A stretch of 64,000 nucleotides of DNA from Guptibacillus hwajinpoensis (GCF_005144865.1 NZ_SWFM01000002.1:186001-250000); one strand, 5' to 3'; positions 47,701 to 56,733 are shown, counted from the stretch's first letter. Numbers and translations: made by a program. The notes: generated from the letters alone by a model not told the origin.

Positions 47701-50275
47701 TGTTCTTTTGAATAATATCGCATTCACAGATGGACTTGCGAAGGATTATCAAGCAACGGTGAAGGATGGCAAGTTGAATGTAACAATTCCAGCCATGACT
47801 GGACGCATGCTCATTGCTGATAACGGCCAAAGTTTTGAACGTCCAAACGCAGTAAGCGAGCTAAAAGCGACTGCAGGAGAAGGAAGCGCAACACTTTCTT
47901 GGAAGGGTGATGCAAAGCAGTACAAAGTATATAAATCAACGCTTCAAGGTGCAATGTACGAAGAAGTAACAGTTACGGATCAGAAGTCAATTACGATCGA
48001 CAATTTGACGAATGGTCAGTCGTACTTCTTTGCAGTAACAGCAGTTGATGGTGATGGAAATGAATCGCTTAAAGTTGAGACTACTGAAGCATCTATTCCT
48101 CACATTGAGTGGAAAGAAGGCAAGTACGAGATTACACCTGTCATAGCATTAGAGGATCAAGTACTCGATCTATCAAAAACGTTTGCTATTGAAGGTAGCG
48201 TTATGATTGAAGGAGCGACAGAGTCAGATCTTGCAGAAGGCTTGATCGCGAAGCTACAAGTGAAGCGCGGAGACAGTGACTGGTCTGAGAAGCAAGCTAT
48301 GTATACTGGCCAAGGTGGAGAAAAGGACGCCTATAATGTATTCAAAGCTGACTTCCGTCCAATTGAGAAAGGGACATACACGTATCGTCTTGCTTTCTCG
48401 ACAGACCGCGGAGCAACATGGAAAACAACGAATACCGAGGAAGTTGTTTTAACTCAGAATGCAGATGATGTGAAAGCACCTGCAGAAGCAGTGAAGCTTG
48501 AAGTACCAATGCAAGAGTCTGGTCAGATTACATTAAACTGGACACTTGAAGGAGCGGATAACCCGTATCTTCTTGCAATAGAGCGCAATGGCGAAACGGT
48601 TGAGCTTATAGAAGAAGCGGAAGCTGTAAGCTATACGGACTTTGCAGTTGAGAATGGACAAACTTACAAATACAGAGTGGTTGCTTACGATCAGGCTGGA
48701 AATCAAACGGCTTCAAACGAAGTGTCGGTTACACCTGATATCGTTATGGTTGATGTGACATTTAAAGTGCACGCCCCAGATTACACACCACTAAGCGCAA
48801 AAGTGACAATGCCTGGAGATCAAAACGGGTGGAGCACAAGCGCGTGGGAAATGTCTCGTAATGGTGCAGTATCGCCAGACTGGGAGCTGAAGAAATCATT
48901 CCCTGAAGGTACAATTTTAACGTACAAGTATACGAAGGGTGAGTCATGGGACCAAGAAGGTCTTGCTGATCACACTCGTAATGATAAGTCAGATGATGAT
49001 GTGAGCTACTATGGTTATGGCGCACAGGGAACTGACTTGAAAGTAACTGTAACAAATCAAGGCGGTAACAAAATGGTCGTCCAGGACGAAATTTACCGTT
49101 GGATCGATATGCCTCTTGTTGTAAAATCTCCAGAAAACGGAGCAGTCGTTGAAGGCGATAAAGTAACGTTTAAAGGTAATGCCATTAAAGAAGGCGACCT
49201 TACAATCAACGGTGAAAAAGTAAAAGTGAACGACGACATGACGTTCACACACGAAGTGACTCTTAAAAATGGTGAGAACGAGATTCCTGTTTCAATCGCA
49301 CCATCTGAAGATAACAAATCCAAAATCTTTAACAACGATGGCGGCGCTATTGCAAAGAACACGAAAGAGTATACCTGGAAGGTAACATCGAATGCGGGTG
49401 AGCCTGAGCCGAAAGAGCCTGTGCGCTTATTCGGAGACGATCGCTATGCAACAGCAGTTGAAATCTCTAAAGAAGGTTGGGACAAAGCGGATACGGTTGT
49501 CATTGCTAGAGGAGATAACTTTGCTGATGCATTAGCAGGCGCACCTCTTGCGTACAAACTAGACGCACCAATTCTTCTTACACGTGAAAAAGGGCTTGAG
49601 AAGTCTGTAAAAGATGAGATTAAGCGTCTTGGTGCTAAAAAGGCGATCATTCTCGGCGGTACATCAGCTGTACCGAAGTTCATTGCATACCAACTTGAAG
49701 GAATGGACTTGAAAGTGCAACGCATTTACGGACAAGACCGATTTGAAACAGCTGCTAACATTCAGGCGAGCCTCGGTGGTAGTCCTGATAAAGCAGTCGT
49801 AGCACACGGAATGAACTTCCCAGATGCACTAGCTGCAGCATCATATGCAGCAGAGAACGGGTACCCGATTCTTTTCGCTAAGAAGGATGAAGTTCCAAAA
49901 GCTACAAAGCTAGCGCTACGTAGCGTCGATGGAACGATCGTCGCTGGTGGAGAAGCGGTAATCAGTAAGAAAGTGTTTAGTAACTTACCAGATGCGAAGC
50001 GCTACGCAGGTGAAAACCGATTTGGAACAGCAGCATCCATTGCGACTGAACTAAATTCTTCGAAGAAAGTATTTATCGCAACAGGCATGGACTTCGCCGA
50101 TGCACTAACAGGCTCGGTGCTTGCAGCAAAACAGGATGCAGCAATGCTCCTCGTAAAGCCAGACAAGCTGCCAACTGAAACGGCAGATGCCCTTAAGAAG
50201 CTTGAAGCCGATACATTTACGATTCTTGGTGGAACGAAAGCGGTAAGTGATGGTGTTGTGGAGAAGTTGAAGTAG
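44747..50275 (+). CDS. Giant wall-anchored GH13 amylase/amylopullulanase with CWB2 repeats
   Basis: 1842 residues from ATG 44747 (GAGGGGG upstream; a 55-codon longer reading covers the operators and is rejected). Signal peptide to ~32. Domains in order: CBM48-like (~35-123), two X25-type pullulanase modules (~125-225, ~229-322), CBM34-like N-domain (~325-450), GH13 barrel (~455-1025), Fn3 (~1035-1118), beta domain (~1122-1238), Fn3 (~1245-1333), amylopullulanase-type starch-binding-like domain (~1335-1455), Ig-like (~1455-1550), three CWB2 modules (~1560-1842). Catalytic Asp739 (GWRLDVANEVD), Glu779 (LILGEIWDDA) and Asp844 (GSHDTPR). Should hydrolyse starch, pullulan or glycogen at the cell surface. 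Three LacI-type operators upstream point to carbon-source control. Confidence 0.93.
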   Translation: MKRRNRRKLSLSLVIVLVIQLIAGAIPGVKAAEQSPVIDGSSATFVYEGDGSESNVLVAGDFTDWQDGALPLEKGDNNVWRLTVDDLSDGQHEYKFIVEGEWMKDPLNPNGNDNSTFTIGETSTERIVTLAGDLQDEMGAKKEWDPAAEETIMKAKGNGFYEITAELPKGNYEYKIAINKSWGESYGDGANNFKLSLSEATKVTFYYHDGTHAVANSTTYTPISDEKLPRLVGSIQPAIDAGPEWSPEKSTALLTDDNFDNVYKFTASVPKGNYAYKIALGNAWGEDYPADNAKLNVLEKTDVTFYFNAETKEVSTDYSAKGSDGAVTKASLLHNSWEEAYRAPFGAVQVGKKVTIRLASKRDDLTRADLYMKNQNTGTSKLVPMEKAATADGKDFWEADVTPNEKGLYGYKFIVRDGSAKAEYGEDTKQGAAGKAVEANAELYQLTVFDPGFETPDWMKEAVVYQIFPDRFNNGNKDNDDAKKNARGPEPIEHQEWGELPDNPRLSDKPGYEGDGFWSNDFFGGDVKGIQDKLDYIQSLGVNTIYLNPIAEAASNHKYDAADWKSIDPMFGTPKEFKAFTDELEKRDMHLIMDGVFNHVGDDSIYFDRYGKYDVVGAYEYWSRIYDLMNDKGLKEEEAKTEARKQLEKEGQTFNDEYGFHNWFNIKNEKVVDEKGNERYDYQAWWGYDSLPEIKSVDGEAVDYESELNNKKFSDYIMYDKDSASKSWLTNGASGWRLDVANEVDMEFWREFRKELKSEEMAGAGATLKEGEEPLILGEIWDDASKYFLGDQYDSVMNYRFEGAILDFLKNGNAASADEKLMAVQEDYPEEAFHALMNLMGSHDTPRAVYLLGGGTDSYERAEFDPKYDHELGVKRLKLAAVLQMGYPGAPTIYYGDEAGVTGSKDPDDRRTYPWEKENADLVKHYQNAGAVRTANADLLAYGELTTLHAEGDVYAFARTNKDGAAVIAVNRGSKAQTLELDVNDVLLNNIAFTDGLAKDYQATVKDGKLNVTIPAMTGRMLIADNGQSFERPNAVSELKATAGEGSATLSWKGDAKQYKVYKSTLQGAMYEEVTVTDQKSITIDNLTNGQSYFFAVTAVDGDGNESLKVETTEASIPHIEWKEGKYEITPVIALEDQVLDLSKTFAIEGSVMIEGATESDLAEGLIAKLQVKRGDSDWSEKQAMYTGQGGEKDAYNVFKADFRPIEKGTYTYRLAFSTDRGATWKTTNTEEVVLTQNADDVKAPAEAVKLEVPMQESGQITLNWTLEGADNPYLLAIERNGETVELIEEAEAVSYTDFAVENGQTYKYRVVAYDQAGNQTASNEVSVTPDIVMVDVTFKVHAPDYTPLSAKVTMPGDQNGWSTSAWEMSRNGAVSPDWELKKSFPEGTILTYKYTKGESWDQEGLADHTRNDKSDDDVSYYGYGAQGTDLKVTVTNQGGNKMVVQDEIYRWIDMPLVVKSPENGAVVEGDKVTFKGNAIKEGDLTINGEKVKVNDDMTFTHEVTLKNGENEIPVSIAPSEDNKSKIFNNDGGAIAKNTKEYTWKVTSNAGEPEPKEPVRLFGDDRYATAVEISKEGWDKADTVVIARGDNFADALAGAPLAYKLDAPILLTREKGLEKSVKDEIKRLGAKKAIILGGTSAVPKFIAYQLEGMDLKVQRIYGQDRFETAANIQASLGGSPDKAVVAHGMNFPDALAAASYAAENGYPILFAKKDEVPKATKLALRSVDGTIVAGGEAVISKKVFSNLPDAKRYAGENRFGTAASIATELNSSKKVFIATGMDFADALTGSVLAAKQDAAMLLVKPDKLPTETADALKKLEADTFTILGGTKAVSDGVVEKLK

Positions 50276-50290
50276 TGAGAGTTTAATCTA

Positions 50291-50320
50291 AGTGGGGTCA
50301 GACCCCTGTCTGACCCCACT
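50291..50320. repeat. REP-like palindrome 1
   Basis: AGTGGGGTCAGA / TCTGACCCCACT, 12-bp arms with a 6-nt loop; also contains the shorter palindrome GGGGTCAGACCCC. 344 nt upstream of the RAYT transposase gene. Confidence 0.85.
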
Positions 50321-50330
50321 AAAAGACAAA

Positions 50331-50371
50331 ACAGCGAAAAGTGTCCGCCCCAGACGGACACTTTTCGCTGT
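50331..50371. terminator. Strong hairpin after the amylase gene
   Basis: ACAGCGAAAAGTGTCCG / CGGACACTTTTCGCTGT, 17-bp perfect stem with a 7-nt loop. T-run is short (TTTC), so either a two-way terminator or another mobile palindrome. The remaining bases up to 50634 contain only the palindrome at 50437 and an AT-rich promoter region. Confidence 0.75.
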
Positions 50372-50436
50372 TTCAAACGGTATTAAGTGGCGGTGAGCTT
50401 ATATGTAGCAAGGGGTTTGAGGGGAGAGAGCGTAAT

Positions 50437-50462
50437 GGGGGTCAGGCTCGAGCCTGACCCCC
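50437..50462. repeat. REP-like palindrome 2
   Basis: GGGGGTCAGGCTC / GAGCCTGACCCCC, a perfect 26-bp palindrome without loop, sharing the GGGGTCAG core with the elements at 50291 and 52576. Confidence 0.88.
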
Positions 50463-50634
50463 CCCTTACGTCCCCTACTACCACCGCACCCAAATTCCTC
50501 CAAATGAAATAAAAAATATTTCTGAATAATTTATCAATTAACTATTCCCAAATTCTTGAAAGGTGGTATACTACAATTATCAGCCCCCGATATGGTAGAA
50601 ATTCCCCATCTTCCTTACTAAAGGAGCAATTCGA

Positions 50635-51252
50635 ATGGCTCGCAAAAAACGCAATTGGTTTCCTGGTGCGAAGTATCATATTACCTGCCGAGGGAACCGT
50701 AGAGCGCCGTTATTTGAAGAACGAATCGATCGACTGAAGTATTTAGTCTTTCTCGAACAAGCTCGTCATGCATTTCCGTTTCGCCTACACGCATACTGTC
50801 TCATGACTAACCATGTGCATCTCTCCATCGAAACCTTCAATCATCCCCCTGGTGAAATCATGAAAGTTATTAACTCCAACTATGCAAGATATTTCAACGA
50901 CAAATATGAGTATACAGGACACGTATTTCAAGGTCGCTATTCCGCTGAACTGCTTGATTCAATGATGTATGAAATTGACGTGAGCAAATACATTCACCTT
51001 AATCCAGTTAAAGCCCAGATGGCTGTTAAGCCTGAGGACTATGCCTGGAGCAGTTATCGCGCCTATTTTTCATATAAAAAGGATCCGCATGCTTATCCCG
51101 ACTACATATTATCTTTGTTTCAAAAACCAGCTCGGGAAGCTTATCAGCGTTATGTGCACAATTCAGATCCATCAGCACCACCTGAACTAAGGAAGCAAGT
51201 GCCTATCCTTAGTGGCAAACGCATCTATTTACTAACAAATCTTCCTGATTAA
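50635..51252 (+). CDS. REP-associated tyrosine transposase (RAYT, Y1/HUH family)
   Basis: 205 residues. GAKYHITCRGNRRAPLFE start, HUH metal motif His60-x-His62 in MTNHVHLSIE, GHVFQGRYSAELLD, and the candidate catalytic Tyr119 in KYIHLNPVKA. Single-strand DNA transposase domain of the IS200/RAYT kind. RAYTs are domesticated and act on REP palindromes rather than on their own ends. Three GGGGTCAG palindromes lie within 2 kb, two before and one after. Starts at ATG 50635 after AAAGGAG. Followed after 47 nt by the dprA paralogue. Confidence 0.88.
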   Translation: MARKKRNWFPGAKYHITCRGNRRAPLFEERIDRLKYLVFLEQARHAFPFRLHAYCLMTNHVHLSIETFNHPPGEIMKVINSNYARYFNDKYEYTGHVFQGRYSAELLDSMMYEIDVSKYIHLNPVKAQMAVKPEDYAWSSYRAYFSYKKDPHAYPDYILSLFQKPAREAYQRYVHNSDPSAPPELRKQVPILSGKRIYLLTNLPD

Positions 51253-51299
51253 TAGGAAAGGTTCCTTTGGAAAATTACAAGCGAAAGAGAAGTGAATGA

Positions 51300-52175
51300 A
51301 TGGAGCGCTGGATCTGGCTTAGTTCAATTCCGCATGTCGGCCCGGTAACGCAAAAGAAGTTACTGGCTGTTTTCGGAAGCCCTGAACGAGTCTATCATGC
51401 CTCTCCTGCTGAACTTCAAGAAGTAAAAGGAATCTCAAAGCGTGCGCGTGAAGCTATTTTAGCAGCACGGTCACTGGAGAGACCGAAACGCATTCTTGAG
51501 CTAGTTTATCAAAAGGAGATCTGGCTGTTACCCCGAGATGACCCGCTTTACCCTTATTACGCAAACGATGTACCTGAATCACCTGTTCTACTGTATTACA
51601 AAGGCCTTATCCAGCCTATTTTACCTTCCGTAGCAATTGTCGGTTCTAGAACTTGCTCCAATCACGCAAGGCGTGCTACCGAAGAGTTGTCCCACACGCT
51701 CTCACGGATTGGCATACCTGTCATTAGCGGTCTCGCAAAAGGAATCGATCAGCACGCTCACGTAGCCTGCCTCGCGAATCGTGGGCGGCCGATAGCCTTT
51801 GTTGCACATGGAGTCGATGACTGTTATCCGAAAGAGCACCGCTCGCTCTTCGAAGCCATCATCGATCAGGGTGCTGTTATCTCCCAGTATCCACCTGGCA
51901 CAGCGCCCAAACCGAAGCAATTCATCCAGCGAAACGCGCTAATCAGCGCATGGTCAAGTCATGTCGTGATTATGGAAGCTGATGTGAAAAGTGGTGCAAT
52001 GACGACTGCACACTTTGCGCAGAAGCAAGCAAGACAAGTCTTTGCATTCCAAAACAAAGACGATCGAATTAGACAGGGGACAAACTGTCTGATTGAACAA
52101 GGTGTACTTCCATACGTTAGTGTTAGCTCGTTTATAAGTCGATTAGAGTTAACGCCAATAACACGTGAAAAATAA
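51300..52175 (+). CDS. DprA/Smf-family DNA-processing protein
   Basis: 291 residues. Helix-hairpin-helix start (LSSIPHVGPVTQKKLLAVFG), then the Rossmann-type DprA domain: VAIVGSRTCSNHA, ISGLAKGIDQHAH, FVAHGVDDCYPKEH and FIQRNALISAWSSHVVIMEA. The usual SGSLITA motif reads SGAMTTA. DprA loads RecA on incoming single-stranded DNA. The standard dprA of Bacillus lies next to topA, so this copy without topA is probably a second, diverged DprA. It follows the RAYT with 47 nt and no terminator, so likely co-transcribed. Confidence 0.9.
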   Translation: MERWIWLSSIPHVGPVTQKKLLAVFGSPERVYHASPAELQEVKGISKRAREAILAARSLERPKRILELVYQKEIWLLPRDDPLYPYYANDVPESPVLLYYKGLIQPILPSVAIVGSRTCSNHARRATEELSHTLSRIGIPVISGLAKGIDQHAHVACLANRGRPIAFVAHGVDDCYPKEHRSLFEAIIDQGAVISQYPPGTAPKPKQFIQRNALISAWSSHVVIMEADVKSGAMTTAHFAQKQARQVFAFQNKDDRIRQGTNCLIEQGVLPYVSVSSFISRLELTPITREK

Positions 52176-52266
52176 GAGATTGCCATACTCTCAATAAAAC
52201 CAAATGTTAGCTGTTAAACCTTCCACTTATAAAACCGCGTATTGATCCCTCAAGGATCTTCAAGAA

Positions 52267-52316
52267 CAACTTCCCCGACTAGAGCATGATGGATTCCAAC
52301 CCATCCGGGAAAGTTG
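52267..52316. other. Nested inverted repeat of unknown role
   Basis: Outer arms CAACTTCCCCG and CGGGAAAGTTG (one mismatch) enclose an inner GATGG-ATTCCAAC-CCATC hairpin. No gene of its own in the surrounding 569-nt gap (52176-52744). May be part of a small RNA or leader. Confidence 0.45.
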
Positions 52317-52345
52317 AAACATAGAAGAAGATAAACCTGCCTCTC

Positions 52346-52383
52346 AACCACCAAATCGAGCCATCGATGAGGTGGTTTTTTTA
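52346..52383 (+). terminator. Rho-independent terminator 170 nt after dprA
   Basis: AACCACC / GGTGGTT stem with an inner ATCGA/TCGAT pair and a T-run of seven. Confidence 0.8.
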
Positions 52384-52575
52384 TTGTGTCACAATTTGCT
52401 TTTCTGGTTCTTATGACCTATGTGTTGAACACAGATGTAAAGGTGGAAAGATTCACAATCCTATAGTTGTATAATAGTTTAACCAATTATTTACAAATAT
52501 TATGTAGAATAGAATGCTAATCAGATAATTTAGGTAGTGTCCTCCCAGCGTGGACAAATGGGGCTATTTGTCTTT

Positions 52576-52607
52576 AAGGGGGGTCAGGCTCGCACCTGAC
52601 CCCCCTT
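52576..52607. repeat. REP-like palindrome 3
   Basis: AAGGGGGGTCAGG / CCTGACCCCCCTT, 13-bp arms with loop CTCGCA. Same GGGGTCAGGCTCG core as palindrome 2. Lies 137 nt before the nuclease gene. Confidence 0.88.
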
Positions 52608-52744
52608 TAGTAAAACAAATGTCAGCGCCTTCAAAAATTAGACAATTTACGCTATTTTCACACATTTACACCGGAAGATATTGTATACTGACAATTGGTG
52701 GCATTGTCACCAAAATTCGACTACATATCCGGGGGGAATAGAAT

Positions 52745-55700
52745 TTGGAACGAAGGTCAACACGTCGTTTAATTAGCTTTGCGCTCATTTTCTCAATGGT
52801 CCTTAGCTTTTTCGCATTACCAGTAACGCAGTATGCTTCAGCTGAAGGAACCATTTCAGTAAGTGAAGCGATCGCAAACAATACTGGTTCTGCCACAGTA
52901 GAAGGTTATATTGTAGGAACAACTTCAAGTGGACCATCTTATAACTTAGATGATGCCAATAATGTAAAAACAAACATTGCCATCGCAGATTCACCAGATG
53001 AGACAAAGGCAGAAAACATCATGCCTGTTCAGTTACCTAACAACAACCTCAGAACAGAACTGAATCTAGTTGATCATCCAGAAAACAAAGGTAAAAAAAT
53101 TCAGATTACCGGAACCCTCGAAACATATTTCGGTGTACCGGGTCTTAAAAGCCCATCGACTTACACTTTCCCTGACAGCACAACTCCAGACCCAGACCCT
53201 ATTAAACTCTCAACAATAAATGATGCTAGACAAGAAGCAAAAAACACACAAGTTAAAGTTAAAGGAATCGCAACTGCTGCTTTTGAAGCTGGCGGTCAAA
53301 CAAACCTTTTTATTCAGGACGAAACGGCTGGAATTATCATTCGCGCAGCGGGTATGACAGCTAAGCCTGGTGATGAAGTAACAGCTCAAGGTTCGATCAC
53401 GGATTACTATGGTATGCAGCAAATCGAAGCGACAACTGTAGAGAACACCACTCCAGATAAAGGAGTTCCAGCTCCTGAATCTCTTAAGTCAACTGATCTA
53501 TCAAAAGATAACGGTGAACAGCACGAAGCTGAATTCACTAAGTTTACAAACGTCACAGTTAAATCAGTCGACAGCAAAGGAAACTTTACTGCTGAAGATA
53601 CTTCTGGTGAATTTGTCATCAAGCCAAATGACAAATCTTTACTGGAAGTCGGCAAAACATACGAAATTATTAAAGGTGTTATCGATTATAACTATAGCGA
53701 ATACAAACTTGTACCACGTAACGCAACAGACGTTATTGAAAAAGCATTTTCAGTTACTGCAAATCCGAAAGCGGGATCAGTACTAGAAGGTACAAAAGTA
53801 ACGCTTGCAACAGCTGAAGAAGGCGCAACGATTCATTACACAACAGATGGTAGTGAGCCAACAGCTAGTAGTACAGAGTATACTGCTCCAATCGAATTAA
53901 CAAAAAACACAACTATTAAATCTATTGCAGCAAAAGATGGCAAAACAAGCGACGTTTCTACTTTTGAATACAGAGTATTAAAATCAGCAGATGGAATCAG
54001 CATTCATGACATCCAAGCTGCGGACCACACTTCTCCATACGAAGGTATGGCAGTAACAAAAGTAAAAGGAATTGTTACAGCGAAAAATGGATCAAGCGGC
54101 TTCTACATGCAAGAAGAGCAGCCAGATGATAACGTAGCTACTTCAGAAGGGATTTACGTTTATAAAAGCGGCGGCTCAGGCGTTGAAGTTGGCGACAACG
54201 TTGAAGTAGATGGTCAAGTAAAAGAGTGGAGAGAAGGCGGTTATAGCGACGCGAAGGATCTTCTCACAACTCAAATTACCGCTTCAGACGTGACAATCGC
54301 ATCTTCCAGTAACACACTACCAGAAGCAATCGTTATTGGAGACGACCGTACACCTCCAACTGAAAACATTGAAGACGACAATATGAAAACGTTCGATCCC
54401 GAAACAGACGGACTTGATTTCTACGAAAGTCTTGAAGGGATGTTAATTGCCATTCCTGATGCGACAATCTCAGGTCCTGTTAAATACGACGAACTTCCTG
54501 TTTACGTTAATACAAGTGCAGATCAACTTTTCACACGTGCAAATGGTCTATTGATCTCACCTGAAGATTACAACCCAGAACGTATGCTCATTGATGTAGA
54601 TGGGATCGATATTGATGTCACAACAGGTGATCGACTCGATGGCTCTGTTACAGGTATCGTTAGCTACGATTATAGCAATTTCAAAATTCGTCCAACTGGT
54701 ACGTTCCCTTCTGTCATCGAAGGAGATACGAAACGTGAAGTAACGAAAATCGAATCATCTGAAGGCGATTTAACAGTTGCATCTTACAACATTGAGAACT
54801 ACTACACTGGTGTTGGTGAAAGCAAAACAGCGAAAATCGCTGACTCGATCGTAAACAACATGAAAACACCTGACATCATCGGTTTAATTGAAGTACAGGA
54901 CAACAATGGTCCGACAGATGATGGCACAACAGATGCTAGTGAATCTTATAACGCAATCATCAAAGGAATTGAAGAAGCGGGAGGTCCAACTTACAAGTTT
55001 ACTGATATCGCTCCAGCAGACAAAGTAGACGGTGGGCAGCCAGGCGGAAACATTCGCGTAGGTTTTATCTACAATCCTGAACGTGTTAATTTACCAAAGA
55101 AAACAGCTGGCGATGCAACAACGTCAGTAGATGTTGATGCAAATGGTTTAACACTTAATCCAGGGCGCATCGATCCAACGAACGATGCATTCGAAAGCTC
55201 TCGTAAGCCACTTGCTGCAGAGTTTGAGTTTAATGGTGAAAAAGTCATCGTTGTAGCGAACCATTTTAACTCAAAAGGTGGCGATGGCGCACTATTTGGT
55301 GCAGAGCACCCAGTTGTGCTAGGCAGTGAAGTACAGCGCATCAAACAAGCTTCTATCGTAAATGGTTTTGTGAACGATGTTGTTACAAATATGGACGATG
55401 CAAATGTAGTCGTTCTTGGTGACTTGAATGACTTCGAATTCTCTAAACCAATCAATACGCTTGAAGGCGATGTGCTAACGAACATGATGGAGAAACTACC
55501 ATCTGAACAGCGTTACACTTACGTTTATCAAGGAAACTCGCAAGTTCTTGATCATATTCTTGTATCAAACAATCTAGCAAAACGTACAACGATCGACAGC
55601 ATTAACATCAATGCTGATTTTAGTGAAGCAGATGGGCGTGCAAGCGACCATGATCCAGTTCTAGCGAAGATCCAAATGGAAAACAAAGTCGACCGTACAT

Positions 55701-56554
55701 TTGGAGAAGATCGTTATGCAACTGCTATTGAAATCTCCAAAAAAGGTTGGGAAAGCGCGGATACAATCGTTCTTGCAAGAGGCGACATGTTCCCTGACGC
55801 ACTTGCAGGCGCACCGCTTGCCTACAAGTACGATGCACCGATTCTTTTAACCGAGAAGTACAAAGTATCTTCTGCTTTGAAGGAAGAAATTGCTCGTCTT
55901 GGCGCTGAAAAAGCAATTATCCTTGGAGGAGAACAGGCCATTTCGACGTATGTTGAATACTCATTAAAGAGTCTTGGTCTTAAAGTGGAACGCATTGGAG
56001 GAGAGGATCGCTACGAAACGGCAGTAAACATCGCAGCCAAACTTGGCGGATCCCCTGACATAGCGATTCTAGCAAATGCTCGTAACTTCCCAGATGCTCT
56101 TTCTGTTGCATCCTATGCGGCGAAAAATGGTTATCCAATCGTGTTAACAGAAACAGACCAATTACCGGCCGTTTCGAACAAAATTTTAACCCAAACAGAA
56201 GAACAAATTGTTGTTGGCGGCGAAAATGTCATTAGTGAGAAGGTGTTCGGTCAATTAACGAATGCAGTCCGCTATAGTGGCAAAGACCGCTATGCTACAT
56301 CAGCTGCTATCGCAACGGTGCTTACACCGAATGCAGATACAGCAATCGTTGCAACAGGTCTTAAGTTCGCCGATGCTCTTGCAGGTTCTGTTCTTGCGGC
56401 AAAAGAAGATGCAGCGATTCTACTTGTGAAGCCGGACGAAATTCCTGATCCAATTTCAGATGCAATTAAAGAGAACGACCTCCACAACTTCCACATTCTT
56501 GGTGGAACGAATGCAATTAGCGACGATGTTATGAATGAATTAAAAGGTAAGTGA
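52745..56554 (+). CDS. Wall-anchored extracellular nuclease (EEP family) with CWB2 repeats
   Basis: 1269 residues from TTG 52745 (GGGGGGAAT upstream). Signal peptide to ~33 (ASA-EG). Domains in order: DUF6359 (~35-140) as in YhcR-type nucleases, OB-like domains (~155-240, ~245-335), a chitobiase-C-type beta domain (~335-410), further OB-like region (~415-670), endonuclease/exonuclease/phosphatase domain (~674-970), three CWB2 modules (~985-1269). EEP residues: SYNIENYY, GLIEVQDN, VANHFNS, VLGDLNDFEFS and SDHDPV, all present, so active. Should degrade extracellular DNA/RNA at the wall. A hairpin TTGGTG/CACCAA lies at 52695-52713 in its leader. Confidence 0.92.
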   Translation: MERRSTRRLISFALIFSMVLSFFALPVTQYASAEGTISVSEAIANNTGSATVEGYIVGTTSSGPSYNLDDANNVKTNIAIADSPDETKAENIMPVQLPNNNLRTELNLVDHPENKGKKIQITGTLETYFGVPGLKSPSTYTFPDSTTPDPDPIKLSTINDARQEAKNTQVKVKGIATAAFEAGGQTNLFIQDETAGIIIRAAGMTAKPGDEVTAQGSITDYYGMQQIEATTVENTTPDKGVPAPESLKSTDLSKDNGEQHEAEFTKFTNVTVKSVDSKGNFTAEDTSGEFVIKPNDKSLLEVGKTYEIIKGVIDYNYSEYKLVPRNATDVIEKAFSVTANPKAGSVLEGTKVTLATAEEGATIHYTTDGSEPTASSTEYTAPIELTKNTTIKSIAAKDGKTSDVSTFEYRVLKSADGISIHDIQAADHTSPYEGMAVTKVKGIVTAKNGSSGFYMQEEQPDDNVATSEGIYVYKSGGSGVEVGDNVEVDGQVKEWREGGYSDAKDLLTTQITASDVTIASSSNTLPEAIVIGDDRTPPTENIEDDNMKTFDPETDGLDFYESLEGMLIAIPDATISGPVKYDELPVYVNTSADQLFTRANGLLISPEDYNPERMLIDVDGIDIDVTTGDRLDGSVTGIVSYDYSNFKIRPTGTFPSVIEGDTKREVTKIESSEGDLTVASYNIENYYTGVGESKTAKIADSIVNNMKTPDIIGLIEVQDNNGPTDDGTTDASESYNAIIKGIEEAGGPTYKFTDIAPADKVDGGQPGGNIRVGFIYNPERVNLPKKTAGDATTSVDVDANGLTLNPGRIDPTNDAFESSRKPLAAEFEFNGEKVIVVANHFNSKGGDGALFGAEHPVVLGSEVQRIKQASIVNGFVNDVVTNMDDANVVVLGDLNDFEFSKPINTLEGDVLTNMMEKLPSEQRYTYVYQGNSQVLDHILVSNNLAKRTTIDSININADFSEADGRASDHDPVLAKIQMENKVDRTFGEDRYATAIEISKKGWESADTIVLARGDMFPDALAGAPLAYKYDAPILLTEKYKVSSALKEEIARLGAEKAIILGGEQAISTYVEYSLKSLGLKVERIGGEDRYETAVNIAAKLGGSPDIAILANARNFPDALSVASYAAKNGYPIVLTETDQLPAVSNKILTQTEEQIVVGGENVISEKVFGQLTNAVRYSGKDRYATSAAIATVLTPNADTAIVATGLKFADALAGSVLAAKEDAAILLVKPDEIPDPISDAIKENDLHNFHILGGTNAISDDVMNELKGK

Positions 56555-56564
56555 AAGAGGAAAT

Positions 56565-56590
56565 AGGCGGTTCATTCCGCCTTTCCTTTT
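56565..56590 (+). terminator. Terminator of the nuclease gene
   Basis: AGGCGG-TTCATT-CCGCCT with a pyrimidine-rich TTTCCTTTT tail, 10 nt after the stop. Confidence 0.85.
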
Positions 56591-56733
56591 ACTATGAAAC
56601 TAGTCTTAAAGAATGATTTGTAATTTATCGAATGTTCCAATAAAAGGGACCATTAACCTAGTAAACTGTTATATAATGAAAAAGGATAAATTCCGACAAA
56701 AATAGAGTTTTCGAAAGGGAAGGGATTACGTAC

